Source: Devosia sp. Root685 (lineage in GTDB: Bacteria > Pseudomonadota > Alphaproteobacteria > Rhizobiales > Devosiaceae). Taken from it: a stretch of DNA of 64,000 nucleotides. Position 1 is the stretch's first letter. Every line of letters begins with the position of its first letter. Made by a program: the position numbers and the translations under genes. Where the stretch lies: positions 374,871-438,870 of the forward strand of contig NZ_LMHK01000001.1 of NCBI RefSeq assembly GCF_001427875.1, in the 5' to 3' direction. This document shows, piece by piece, positions 45,423-53,949 of the stretch. The notes under the pieces are model-generated. The model was given only the letters and a program-made list of their open reading frames with translations. It was not told the origin of the DNA and did not search any database.

Positions 45423-46094
45423 CTAGAACGGCGTCGGCGCCACGAAGGTCATGAATTCATTGGTGGTCGGATGGGTAAAACCCAACTCCGCCGCATGTAG
45501 CTGCAGCCGGTCCGCCGCCTTGAAGTCTGCCTCTTCGGCATAGAATGCGTCGCCGAGGATGACGTGGCCAATCGCCAGCATGTGCACGCGCAACTGGTGC
45601 GTGCGCCCGGTCAGTGGCACGAGTTTGACCCGCGTCGCACTGGCCTCGCGCTCGATCACTTCCCATTCGGTCTTGGCGTGGCGGCCATTCTCGAAATCGA
45701 CCCGCTGGCGCGGCTTGTTTTCCCAGTCCGTCGCCAGCGGCAGGTCGATGACGCCCCTGTCTTCCGCGATAATCCCCGAAACGCGCGCGATATAGCTCTT
45801 GGTCGTCTGCCGGTGCTCGAACTGGCTGCCGATGCGGCCATGCGCGCGCTTATTGAGCGCCAACGTCAGAACGCCCGAAGTGTCCTTGTCGAGCCGATGG
45901 CACATGCCCGCCGTCGGCCAGGTTTGCCGCGCGCGATATTCGATGCAGTCCCAAAGGCTCGGGTCCTTGCCGGGCACACTCAGCAGCCCGCTCTGCTTGT
46001 CGACCACCAGAATATCGTCGTCCACGTGGAGCACGTTGAGATAGGGATCGGTGGGCGGGAAATAGTCGAGCAAAGTGGGCATGGGACCGGGCAT
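45423..46094 (-). CDS. RluA-family pseudouridine synthase
   Basis: 223 residues. The catalytic Asp69 is in CHRLDKDTSGVL, and LVPLTGRTHQLRVHMLAIGH is the second conserved block. There is no S4 domain, as in RluA rather than RluC/RluD, so it may modify 23S rRNA U746 and tRNA U32 as RluA does, but specificity cannot be read here. The start at 46094 follows GAGG by 8 bases; an in-frame ATG also lies at 46082. Confidence 0.9.
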   Translation of the reverse strand: MPGPMPTLLDYFPPTDPYLNVLHVDDDILVVDKQSGLLSVPGKDPSLWDCIEYRARQTWPTAGMCHRLDKDTSGVLTLALNKRAHGRIGSQFEHRQTTKSYIARVSGIIAEDRGVIDLPLATDWENKPRQRVDFENGRHAKTEWEVIEREASATRVKLVPLTGRTHQLRVHMLAIGHVILGDAFYAEEADFKAADRLQLHAAELGFTHPTTNEFMTFVAPTPF

Positions 46095-46169
46095 ATCAGC
46101 CCTCTAGCAGAGGTTTTGCCATTTGACCAAGCGTTTGCCGCGCCCCGGCCCGCGCGCTATGATGGCGCC

Positions 46170-46706
46170 ATGTACAGCACCACCTTCGCAACGGCGCTCG
46201 GCGAATTTGCCCTGGTCTGGACGGACCGCGGCATCAAGCGCGTCTTCCTGCCCGGCGGCGAAGCTGCGGAAGTTGAACAGCGTCTTGCCAAACTGGGCGC
46301 CGCGCCCAGTGTCCCCGATCGCGCCATCGCCGCCATTCTCGACCAGATCGAAGACTATGCCGAAGGCCAGCAGATCGATTTTTCCGCTATTGCCCTCGAT
46401 CTCGACGGCGTGCCGGATTTCCATCGGCGCTGCTACGACATTCTTCTTACAATCGGCTGGGGCGCAACCAGCACCTATGGCGATATAGCCCGCCAGCTTG
46501 GCGATGTCGGCCTGTCGCGCGCCGTCGGCCAGGCCATGGGCGCCAATCCGATCCCGCTCATCATTCCATGCCATCGCGTCCTGGCCGCCGGGGGCAGGGC
46601 AGGTGGCTTTTCCGCTCCGGGCGGAACGTCGGCCAAACGCACCATGCTGGCGCTCGAAGGGGTCAGCATGGGCGCCGCTCCCGGCCAGATGCAGTTCGCG
46701 TTCTGA
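46170..46706 (+). CDS. ogt: Methylated-DNA--[protein]-cysteine S-methyltransferase
   Basis: 178 residues. The acceptor Cys134 lies in IPCHRVLA, preceded by SRAVGQAMGANP, the DNA-binding helix and Arg finger of the family, and followed by GRAGGFSAPGG. It repairs O6-alkylguanine by irreversible transfer to itself. The N-terminus lacks an Ada metal-binding domain, so it is the Ogt type. It lies 6 bases before the CHAD gene and probably shares its transcript. Confidence 0.92.
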   Translation: MYSTTFATALGEFALVWTDRGIKRVFLPGGEAAEVEQRLAKLGAAPSVPDRAIAAILDQIEDYAEGQQIDFSAIALDLDGVPDFHRRCYDILLTIGWGATSTYGDIARQLGDVGLSRAVGQAMGANPIPLIIPCHRVLAAGGRAGGFSAPGGTSAKRTMLALEGVSMGAAPGQMQFAF

Positions 46707-46712
46707 GCAGCC

Positions 46713-47585
46713 ATGAGCTTCTCCTTCCGCCAACGCCGCCGGGTGGCCCATCAGGTGCGCGAAAACGCGGCGAGGCAAGTCGAAGCCGCGCTGGCGGAAA
46801 GCCGGGCAGGCGGCGATTTCGACAAAACGGTCCATAAGCTGCGCCGCCGCTGCAAGAAAATCCGTGGCCTCCTGCGCCTGGTCGAGCCCAATTTCCGTCA
46901 TTTCGAGAAGGAGGATGCCGCGTTCCATGACGCCGCCGACGCGCTCTCCGCCTCCCGCGATGCTACGGTTATTCTCGAAACGTTCGACAGGCTTGAGAAG
47001 CAAAACGTGCCGCCGGAAACCACGCAGCGATTGCGCCGCGACCTCGAAGAAAACGCCCGCCATGTGGCCCGAGCGGAGGATCGCGCGGCGCTGCTCATCG
47101 GCTTTGGCGATGCCATGGTGGCGGCGCAGGTGCGTGTCGAGGGCTGGACCTTCAAGGCGAAGGGTTTCGCCCTCCTCGAACCCGGCCTGGGCGATACCTA
47201 TGCGCGCCTCCGCGAACGCATGAGACACGCGCGGCACACAGGCGGCGACGAGGCCTTTCACGATTGGCGCAAGGTCACCAAGAGCCACTGGTTTCATGTT
47301 GCCCTGTTCAAAGCCGCCGCCCCAGAAAGACTCGGCGCGCGAAAAGATCAGTTCGACGCCATGGGTGAGTTTCTCGGCGATCATCATAACCTCGCCGTGC
47401 TGAGCGAGCGGCTTGTGGCGCTCGGTGGCCCGCTTGACGAAACGCTGGCAAAGGTGATCGAGGAGCGTAAAGCCAGCCTCGCCGCCAAGGCCTTCGCCCT
47501 GGGCCGGCAACTGACCGTCGAAAGCCCCGCTGAACTCGTCGCTCAGTTCAAGAAATTCTGGCAGCTGCTTCCAAAGGATACCTGA
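46713..47585 (+). CDS. CHAD domain protein
   Basis: 290 residues, all-helical. Positively charged helices with conserved His residues are spaced as in CHAD domains: TVHKLRRRCKKIRGLLRLV in the first half and AFHDWRKVTKSHWFHVALF in the second. CHAD domains bind polyphosphate. Many are fused to a CYTH domain; here the CYTH domain is the next gene, 2 bases away, so the two may work as a complex. Confidence 0.9.
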   Translation: MSFSFRQRRRVAHQVRENAARQVEAALAESRAGGDFDKTVHKLRRRCKKIRGLLRLVEPNFRHFEKEDAAFHDAADALSASRDATVILETFDRLEKQNVPPETTQRLRRDLEENARHVARAEDRAALLIGFGDAMVAAQVRVEGWTFKAKGFALLEPGLGDTYARLRERMRHARHTGGDEAFHDWRKVTKSHWFHVALFKAAAPERLGARKDQFDAMGEFLGDHHNLAVLSERLVALGGPLDETLAKVIEERKASLAAKAFALGRQLTVESPAELVAQFKKFWQLLPKDT

Positions 47586-47587
47586 CT

Positions 47588-48055
47588 ATGGCCCAGGAAA
47601 TCGAGCGCAAGTTCCTCATATCCGGCGATGGCTGGCGGTCGAACGTGCAAAGCTCCTCCCGCCTGCAGCAGGGCTATCTGTCGACCAGCGCCAAGGCCAC
47701 TGTCCGCGTGCGCATCTATGACGACCGCGAGGCGGTTCTTACTCTCAAGGGAAAGCCCGAAGGCATTGCCCGCGCCGAGTTCGAATATGCCATTCCGCTC
47801 GAAGACGCGCGCGAACTGATGGAAATGGCGCGGCCAAACGTCATCGAAAAGCGCCGCTACAAAGTGCCGTTCGAGGCCCATACCTGGGAGGTCGATGTCT
47901 TCGAGGGCCACCACGCTGGCCTGATCCTCGCCGAGGTGGAGATGGCCTCGACCGACGAGCATGTCCATCTGCCCGATTGGCTTGGCCGCGAAGTGTCGGA
48001 CGACGATCGCTACGCCAATGCCAGCCTGTCGCGAAATCCCGGCATTCCCTCCTGA
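47588..48055 (+). CDS. CYTH domain protein (triphosphate tunnel enzyme family)
   Basis: 155 residues. EIERKFLI at residues 4-11 is the ExExK signature, and VRVRIYDDREAVLTLKGKP, EFEYAIPL, EKRRYKVPF and LAEVEM line the eight-stranded tunnel. The family hydrolyses inorganic triphosphate or related triphosphates with a metal ion. It is encoded directly after the CHAD gene, suggesting a polyphosphate- or triphosphate-linked role. Confidence 0.93.
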   Translation: MAQEIERKFLISGDGWRSNVQSSSRLQQGYLSTSAKATVRVRIYDDREAVLTLKGKPEGIARAEFEYAIPLEDARELMEMARPNVIEKRRYKVPFEAHTWEVDVFEGHHAGLILAEVEMASTDEHVHLPDWLGREVSDDDRYANASLSRNPGIPS

Positions 48056-48129
48056 ATCCCGGATCGCACTTGCGGGGCAGGGTGCGCGCGCTTAGACAGG
48101 GCACACCCTCCGCCTTGTGACCCCGCCTC

Positions 48130-49032
48130 ATGCCCAAGCAGAATATCGCGGCCGCCCTCTGGCTATCGACGGGCGGCCTTGCCGTCATGTCCGCCATGTC
48201 GGCCGCCATCCACGAAGTTGCCGGCGAAGTGCCAACCGGCCAGATCATCTTCTGGCGCAGTTTTGTCGCCCTGTTGCCGACCCTGACCTATCTCGCCGTT
48301 CGCCGCGAACTCGGTCAGTCGATCCGCACGCGCTATCCGCACAAGCATCTGGTGCGTGGCCTTTTGGGCTGTGCGGTGATGTTCTTTTCCTTTGTGTCAC
48401 TGCGCTATCTTTCCGTCGGCCTGGCGACAGCGCTCACCTATCTGGCGCCGATCCTCTCGATTGCCGCCGCTATGCTTTTCCTGCGCGAGCGGCCGGGGGC
48501 AACCATATTTCTCGGCGTCGTCCTCGGCTTTGCCGGCATCGTGCTCATGCTGTTCCCGGCTCTGGTCGGCACCGAGCTGCGCGATGGTACGCTGACCGGT
48601 GTTGGCGCCGGCATCGCCATGGCGGCCACCAATGCGCTCTCCCGCGTGCAGGTCAAAGATCTCACCCGCACCGAACCGCCCGCCAGCATAGCGCTCTCCT
48701 TCGCGCTGATCTGCTCGCTGGTTGGCCTTGCCTCCTCGCTCCTCGGCTGGGTCGAGTTGACCTCGACCCAGTTTGCGCTCCTCGCGGGAGCGGGCCTCTT
48801 GGGCGGCCTCGGCCACGTGCTGATGATGGAATCGGTCGCCCGTGCGCCGGTTTCCGTGCTCGCGCCCTATGAATATACCGGCATCATCTGGGCCTTCGGC
48901 TTTGACCTCGTGCTGCTCGGCATCGTGCCGTCGGCCTGGGCGCTGGCCGGCGCATTGGTCGTCGTCGCGGCGGCCGCATTGGTTGCCTATGGCCAGGGCC
49001 GTTTTGGACGAAAGGCTATTGCCAGCGCTTGA
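48130..49032 (+). CDS. EamA-type DMT-superfamily permease
   Basis: 300 residues, ten predicted helices in two EamA repeats. AALWLSTGGLAVMSAMSAAI and RGLLGCAVMFFSFVSLRYLS, then ALTYLAPILSIAAAMLFLRE, are typical. It differs from the permease at 1545. The substrate is unknown. Its last 17 bases overlap the end of the opposing gntK gene (stops at 49030-49032 and 49016-49018). Confidence 0.88.
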   Translation: MPKQNIAAALWLSTGGLAVMSAMSAAIHEVAGEVPTGQIIFWRSFVALLPTLTYLAVRRELGQSIRTRYPHKHLVRGLLGCAVMFFSFVSLRYLSVGLATALTYLAPILSIAAAMLFLRERPGATIFLGVVLGFAGIVLMLFPALVGTELRDGTLTGVGAGIAMAATNALSRVQVKDLTRTEPPASIALSFALICSLVGLASSLLGWVELTSTQFALLAGAGLLGGLGHVLMMESVARAPVSVLAPYEYTGIIWAFGFDLVLLGIVPSAWALAGALVVVAAAALVAYGQGRFGRKAIASA

Positions 49033-49582
49033 AACTTTTCAGGTGGCTGAGTGAGCCGGTTACCGTGGTGACGATGCGGTTCACCGGGTCCGTAACCGGC
49101 ACCAGAAGCACATTCTCACTTGCCGGGTCCGGCACTTCCAGCGTCGCGAACTGGCTGTCGAGCAGGCTCGTCGGCATATATTCGTGGCTGCGCTTGGCCA
49201 TGCGCTCGGCGATCACTTCCCGGCTGCCGTCGAGATAGACGAACAACACCGGCTCGCCGGCCTTCTCGGTGATGAAATCGCGATAGGCCTTCTTCAAAGC
49301 CGAGCAAGCGCCAACCGCCACGCCCTTCTTCTTCTCCGCCGCTTCTTTCAGCGCCGCTGCCAACGCTTCGAGCCAGGGCCAGCGATCTTCATCGGTCAGC
49401 GGTGTGCCGGCGCGCATTTTTTCGACATTGGCTTGCGGATGATACTTGTCGCCATCGAGAAACGGCGCATGCAGCGCCCGGCCCAACTCGGCGCCCACGG
49501 TCGATTTTCCCGACGAGCTGACGCCCATCACGATGATGATTCTGGCCGGTTCAAACGACTGCGGTAAAGGCGCCATCGACAT
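49016..49582 (-). CDS. gntK: Gluconokinase
   Basis: 188 residues. The P-loop GVSSSGKSTVGAELG and DGDKYHPQANVEKMRAGTPL identify the thermoresistant-type gluconokinase, which makes 6-phosphogluconate. It overlaps the SDR gene upstream by 32 bases, so it may be coupled to it. The first product of the pair then feeds Gnd, encoded divergently 1 kb away. No gluconate transporter lies nearby. Confidence 0.95.
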   Translation of the reverse strand: MSMAPLPQSFEPARIIIVMGVSSSGKSTVGAELGRALHAPFLDGDKYHPQANVEKMRAGTPLTDEDRWPWLEALAAALKEAAEKKKGVAVGACSALKKAYRDFITEKAGEPVLFVYLDGSREVIAERMAKRSHEYMPTSLLDSQFATLEVPDPASENVLLVPVTDPVNRIVTTVTGSLSHLKSFKRWQ

Positions 49583-50321
49583 AAAGAATGTGTCCGTTCA
49601 CAAAACTGGAGGCATCGGATGCGAGGAAAATAGCGGCGGGCCCCAATTCCTCTACCTCACCCCAACGCCCCATTGGAGTACGCTGTTCCACCCAGGCATT
49701 GAAGGCCGGATCGGCGATCAGTGCCTCGTTGAGGTCGGTCTTGAAATAGCCCGGTGCGATGGCGTTGACGTTGAGGCCCTTGCGCGCCCAGTCCGCCGCC
49801 ATGCCGCGCGTCAGGTTGGCAATAGCTGCCTTGGCCGCGCCATAGGGGGCTGCGGTCGGCCGTGCATGATCGGTCAGGATCGAGCAAATATTGATGATCT
49901 TGCCGCGCCCGCGCTCGATCATGCCCTGCACCACGGCCTGGCTGACCGAAAAGGTCGCGGTCACATGCGTCGCCATGATCTTTTCGAAATCGTCGTGCCG
50001 GAAGGTTTCGAGCGGCCCGCGAATCTGCATGCCGGCATTGTTGACCAGAATATCGATCGGCCCGATTTCGCCCTCGCAGTGGCGCACAGCCTCGCCGACG
50101 CTTTCCGGGCTCGTCACATCGAAGGCGAGGGCGGTTACATCCGCCCCGGTTTCCGCCAGGTCCGCTGCCGCCGCGCCGAGCGCCACCTCGTCGCGCGCAT
50201 TGAGCACAATCCTGGCGCCCGCACCCGCCAGCGCCTTGGCCATGGCAAAGCCCAGTCCGCGGCTCGATCCTGTCACCAAGGCGCGCCGTCCCGTCAGGTC
50301 GAATGGCGAACGTTCGCCCAT
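49551..50321 (-). CDS. SDR oxidoreductase, probable gluconate 5-dehydrogenase
   Basis: 256 residues. TGSSRGLG binds NAD(P), NNAGMQIRG and the Ser/Tyr/Lys site (ICSILTD, YGAAKAA) follow. The opening FDLTGRRALVTGSSRGLG closely resembles gluconate 5-dehydrogenases, which interconvert 5-ketogluconate and gluconate. Its position beside gntK and gnd supports that substrate. The start at 50321 has GGAGG 8 bases upstream; an ATG at 50327 is too close to it. Confidence 0.86.
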   Translation of the reverse strand: MGERSPFDLTGRRALVTGSSRGLGFAMAKALAGAGARIVLNARDEVALGAAAADLAETGADVTALAFDVTSPESVGEAVRHCEGEIGPIDILVNNAGMQIRGPLETFRHDDFEKIMATHVTATFSVSQAVVQGMIERGRGKIINICSILTDHARPTAAPYGAAKAAIANLTRGMAADWARKGLNVNAIAPGYFKTDLNEALIADPAFNAWVEQRTPMGRWGEVEELGPAAIFLASDASSFVNGHILYVDGAFTAVV

Positions 50322-50542
50322 GGTCATTTCCTCCGCGCTTCCTGCCTTCTTAGCCAACCGTCGCGCCGCAAGGCAAGTCGGGATGAAATCTTCCATACAA
50401 GAACTTGAAATGGTCGAAATTTGCGCGATCCGCACTTTCATCATCTGTCGCTTTGTGGTCATTGTCGCCTCCGAGTGCTATGCACCCTGCGCATGGCCCA
50501 AAACGCCTTTAGTGGCGACGAAGACCTCGGAAGGAATGCTTC

Positions 50543-51961
50543 ATGGCAACTGCGGATATCGGGCTGATCGGCCTGGCCGTTATGGGTTCGAACCTGGCGC
50601 TCAACATCGCCGAAAAAGGCTACACCGTTGCCGTGCATAACCGCTCGGCTGGCCGCATCGACGAGTTCGTCGCGGAAGCCAAGGCGCAGGGCCTCGACCA
50701 GAATACCATCCCGAAATACGATCTTGCCGATTTCGTGCAGACGGTGAAGGCACCGCGCTCGATCATCATCATGGTCAAGGCCGGCAAGCCGGTCGACGAA
50801 ATGATCGAACAGTTGCTGCCGCATCTCGAAGCCGGCGACGCGATCATCGAATGCGGCAATTCGCTGTTCACCGACACGCAACGCCGCTTCGACTATCTCA
50901 AGCCCAAGAATATCGGCTATCTCGGCGTCGGCGTTTCCGGCGGTGAAGAAGGCGCCCGCCATGGCCCCTCGATCATGGTCGGCGGCTCCAAGGAACAGTG
51001 GCACAATGCCGAGGCGGTCCTGACCGCCATCGCGGCAAAATTCAACGGCGAAAGCTGCTGCGCCTATCTCGGCGAAGGCGGCGCCGGCCACTTCGTGAAA
51101 ACCATCCACAATGGCATCGAATACGGCGACATGCAGATGATCGCCGAAGTCTATGGCGTGATGCGCGATGGCCTCGGCATGAATGCCGCCCAGTGCGCCG
51201 ACGTCTTCAAGGAATGGAACAAGGGCCCGCTCAATTCCTACCTTATCGAGATCACCGGCCACGTCCTCGCCGCTGTCGATCCCGAAACCAATTCGCCGCT
51301 CGTCGATCTCATCCTCGACAAGGCCGGCCAGAAGGGTACCGGCGTGTGGTCCGCCATCGTCGCCCAGCAGATGGGTGTGCCCGCGACCGCCATCGAAGGC
51401 GCCGTCGCTGCCCGCTCGATCTCCTCGCGAAAATCCGAACGCGTTGCCGCTGAAGCCATCTATGGCAAGCCGAACCGCGCCAAGACCGATGTGACCCTCG
51501 CCGATCTTGAAAAGGCGCTGCTCGCTGGCAAGATCGTTTCCTATGCCCAGGGCTTTGCCGTCATCGCCAAGGCTTCGGAAGAAAACGGCTGGGCCCTGCC
51601 GCTCGCCACGATCGCAAAAATCTGGCGCGCCGGCTGCATCATCCGCTCGCGCTTCCTCGATCAGATGTCCTCAGCCTATGCCAAGGGCGAAGCCACCAAC
51701 CTGCTGGTCGTTCCCGACTTCGTCGCGATCATGAAGGACGCCCACCCGAGCCTTCGCAAGGTCGTCGCGGGCGCCGCCATCGGCGAATTCCCCATGGTCT
51801 GCCTCTCGGCTGCCCTCAGCTATTTCGACAGCTACCGCCAGGCCAAAGGCACAGCCAACCTGATCCAGGGCCAGCGCGACTTCTTCGGCGCCCACGGCTT
51901 CGAAATCGAAGGCCGCGGCGGTGACCTCCACGGCACCTGGCCGAGCACTCTCGGCAAGTAA
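50543..51961 (+). CDS. gnd: 6-phosphogluconate dehydrogenase, decarboxylating
   Basis: 472 residues. GLIGLAVMGSNLALNIAEKG is the NADP-binding start, GVGVSGGEEGARHGPSIMVGG and FVKTIHNGIEYGDMQMI are the substrate site, and the C-terminal helix tail is complete. It makes ribulose-5-phosphate, CO2 and NADPH. It is divergent from the SDR-gntK pair; the 221-base spacer should carry both promoters, and I could not pick out an operator. Its length fits the NADP-dependent dimer. Confidence 0.97.
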   Translation: MATADIGLIGLAVMGSNLALNIAEKGYTVAVHNRSAGRIDEFVAEAKAQGLDQNTIPKYDLADFVQTVKAPRSIIIMVKAGKPVDEMIEQLLPHLEAGDAIIECGNSLFTDTQRRFDYLKPKNIGYLGVGVSGGEEGARHGPSIMVGGSKEQWHNAEAVLTAIAAKFNGESCCAYLGEGGAGHFVKTIHNGIEYGDMQMIAEVYGVMRDGLGMNAAQCADVFKEWNKGPLNSYLIEITGHVLAAVDPETNSPLVDLILDKAGQKGTGVWSAIVAQQMGVPATAIEGAVAARSISSRKSERVAAEAIYGKPNRAKTDVTLADLEKALLAGKIVSYAQGFAVIAKASEENGWALPLATIAKIWRAGCIIRSRFLDQMSSAYAKGEATNLLVVPDFVAIMKDAHPSLRKVVAGAAIGEFPMVCLSAALSYFDSYRQAKGTANLIQGQRDFFGAHGFEIEGRGGDLHGTWPSTLGK

Positions 51962-51970
51962 GAAAAAGAA

Positions 51971-51998
51971 AGCCCCGCTTCGGCGGGGCTTTTTTTTA
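51971..51998 (+). terminator. gnd: Intrinsic terminator of gnd
   Basis: An 8-bp stem (AGCCCCGC / GCGGGGCT) capped by a stable TTCG loop and followed by eight T, 9 bases past the gnd stop. Confidence 0.96.
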
Positions 51999-52070
51999 TG
52001 GTCTTTCCTCAGACTCGCCAGCACCCACTGGATGTCAGCGCTGGTGAATCACGCCGGCTGCCGGGAGCGT

Positions 52071-52565
52071 CTAAACCAGCATCTTGAACATCACAAAACT
52101 GTCCACATACCCATGGACCGGATGCTTGAACGCCTTGGGCAGCGTGCCGACAATTTCAAATCCCAACCGCTGCCATAGCGCCACGGCCCGCACATTCGCC
52201 GAAACCACGTGGTTGAATTGCATCGCCCGGAAACCGTGTTCTTTGGCCACCACTTGCGAATGCTCACACATAGCGGCTGCAACGCCTTTGCCCTGCGCCT
52301 TGTCCGAAACCATATAGCCGCAATTGGCCACATGCGCCCCGCCACCGCGCTGGTTGGCTTGCAGATAATAGGTCCCGAGGATGCCGCCCGCGTCCTCGGC
52401 CACGAAAACCGCATGCGCGGGCAGAAACCAGTAGTCCCGCATTGCTGCGTCGCTGAGGTCGCTGTCCACGGCATAGGTTTCGCCCGCCCGCAAAACCGGC
52501 GTCACGATTGCCATGATGGCGGTCTCGTCGGCCTCAGCGGCGGGGCGGATTATCATCGGGATCAT
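52071..52565 (-). CDS. GNAT N-acetyltransferase, phosphinothricin/L-amino-acid type
   Basis: 164 residues. IIRPAAEADETAIMAIVTPV is the GNAT opening, and YMVSDKAQGKGVAAAMCEHS the acetyl-CoA loop (AQGKGV). VSANVRAVALWQRLGFEIVG is the end motif. The target is unknown. The 5' end overlaps the end of the MFS gene by 32 bases, so the two are probably co-transcribed. An ATG at 52556 is the alternative start. Confidence 0.9.
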   Translation of the reverse strand: MIPMIIRPAAEADETAIMAIVTPVLRAGETYAVDSDLSDAAMRDYWFLPAHAVFVAEDAGGILGTYYLQANQRGGGAHVANCGYMVSDKAQGKGVAAAMCEHSQVVAKEHGFRAMQFNHVVSANVRAVALWQRLGFEIVGTLPKAFKHPVHGYVDSFVMFKMLV

Positions 52566-53865
52566 CCTCGATCGGCGCGACGCGCAATTGTCCCGGCGGT
52601 GGCAGATCCGGCGCCACCGGATGATCGGCGACGGACGGACGATGCGTCAGTTCGAACTTCCACGCCGCAATGCCGAAGACCAGCAGCGCGACGAGCACGG
52701 CAATGCCGCAGGCAACGAACGGCGCGCCGGGGAAGTAATGCGCAGTTTCGGGCGCGCTGTAATAGGAGAATATCTGCGTCGCCCCGAGCGGCCCGATGAT
52801 CGTCGCCAGCGAACTCGCCGCATTCACCGCGCCCTGCAATTCGCCCTGGCTATTGTCCGGCACCTGACGCGACAGCACGCCATTGATCGCGGGCGGCGCG
52901 AGGCCACTCACAGTGCCGACCGCAATGAACAGGTAAAGCTGGTAGACGTCGGCCGAAAAAGCGATGCCAGCAAAAGCCGTCGCCGCAAACAACAGACCCA
53001 CGATCCCCACGGCCGGTTCGCCGATGCCCTTGGAGAGCGGACCCGCCAGCACCGCCTGACTGAACGCAAAACCGATGCCGAAGGCGCCGAGCGTCCGGCC
53101 GATGGTCGAGGAGGTGAAACTGAACACTTCCACCGTGAAATAGCTGAAGATCGTCGGTAGGGCCTGCGTCGCGAGCTGCAGAAAAAACAGCACCGCCAGC
53201 AGCCACAGCACCGACGGATATCGCTGGAGCGCCATCACGGCACCCAGAGGATTGGCCCGCTTGATGTTGAACTTGCGCCTGTTAGCCTTGGGCAGGCTTT
53301 CGGGCAGCACCAGCAGCCCGAACAGGAAATTGGCAAAGGCGAGACCGGCCGCTGCAAAGAAGGGCACGCGCGGCCCCAGTTCACCCAATTCACCGCCAAT
53401 GACCGGCCCGATGATAAAGCCCAGCCCGAACGCCGCGCCGATCAAGCCAAACCGATGCGTGCGCTTATGCGGCGGGGTGATGTCGGCCATATAGGCCGTG
53501 GCCGTCGCCAGCGCCGCGCCCGCGATACCGGCGATGATGCGGCCGATGAACAGGTACCAGACGAAGGGCGCGATCGACATCATCAGATAATCGAATGTCA
53601 GCCCCAGCAGCGAAGCCAGCAAGACAGGCCGCCGCCCGAACCGATCCGAGAGATTGCCCAAAATGGGCGAGAAGACAAACTGCATGAACGCATAGGCAAA
53701 GACGAGATAACCGCCGATAACAGCCGCGTCCGCAACTCCCCCGCCCGTCAGCTCCTCCAAAAGCTCGGGCAGTACGGGCACGATGATGCCCACGCCGATC
53801 ATGTCGAGCAGAATGGTGGTGAGGATGCAGGCAAGGGTCAGTCGGGAGCGTGTCGCAGCTTGCAT
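52534..53865 (-). CDS. TetA-like MFS exporter (TCR/Tet family)
   Basis: 443 residues, twelve helices. TTILLDMIGVGIIVPVLPEL (helix 1) and GNLSDRFGRRPVLLASLLG are characteristic of class A/B tetracycline-like MFS exporters, and TATAYMADITPPHKR of their central loop. It may export tetracycline-like drugs or metabolites. There is no TetR regulator next to it, so resistance is not implied. A Pro-rich C-terminal tail is not typical of TetA. Confidence 0.85.
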   Translation of the reverse strand: MQAATRSRLTLACILTTILLDMIGVGIIVPVLPELLEELTGGGVADAAVIGGYLVFAYAFMQFVFSPILGNLSDRFGRRPVLLASLLGLTFDYLMMSIAPFVWYLFIGRIIAGIAGAALATATAYMADITPPHKRTHRFGLIGAAFGLGFIIGPVIGGELGELGPRVPFFAAAGLAFANFLFGLLVLPESLPKANRRKFNIKRANPLGAVMALQRYPSVLWLLAVLFFLQLATQALPTIFSYFTVEVFSFTSSTIGRTLGAFGIGFAFSQAVLAGPLSKGIGEPAVGIVGLLFAATAFAGIAFSADVYQLYLFIAVGTVSGLAPPAINGVLSRQVPDNSQGELQGAVNAASSLATIIGPLGATQIFSYYSAPETAHYFPGAPFVACGIAVLVALLVFGIAAWKFELTHRPSVADHPVAPDLPPPGQLRVAPIEDDPDDNPPRR

Positions 53866-53949
53866 GCGGTATTCCGTTCCCTTTCAACCAGTCAGCCCTT
53901 GTGCGCGCAATTGACACGGGCCGCCCCCGCAACGCAAGGGCGTTGGGAT

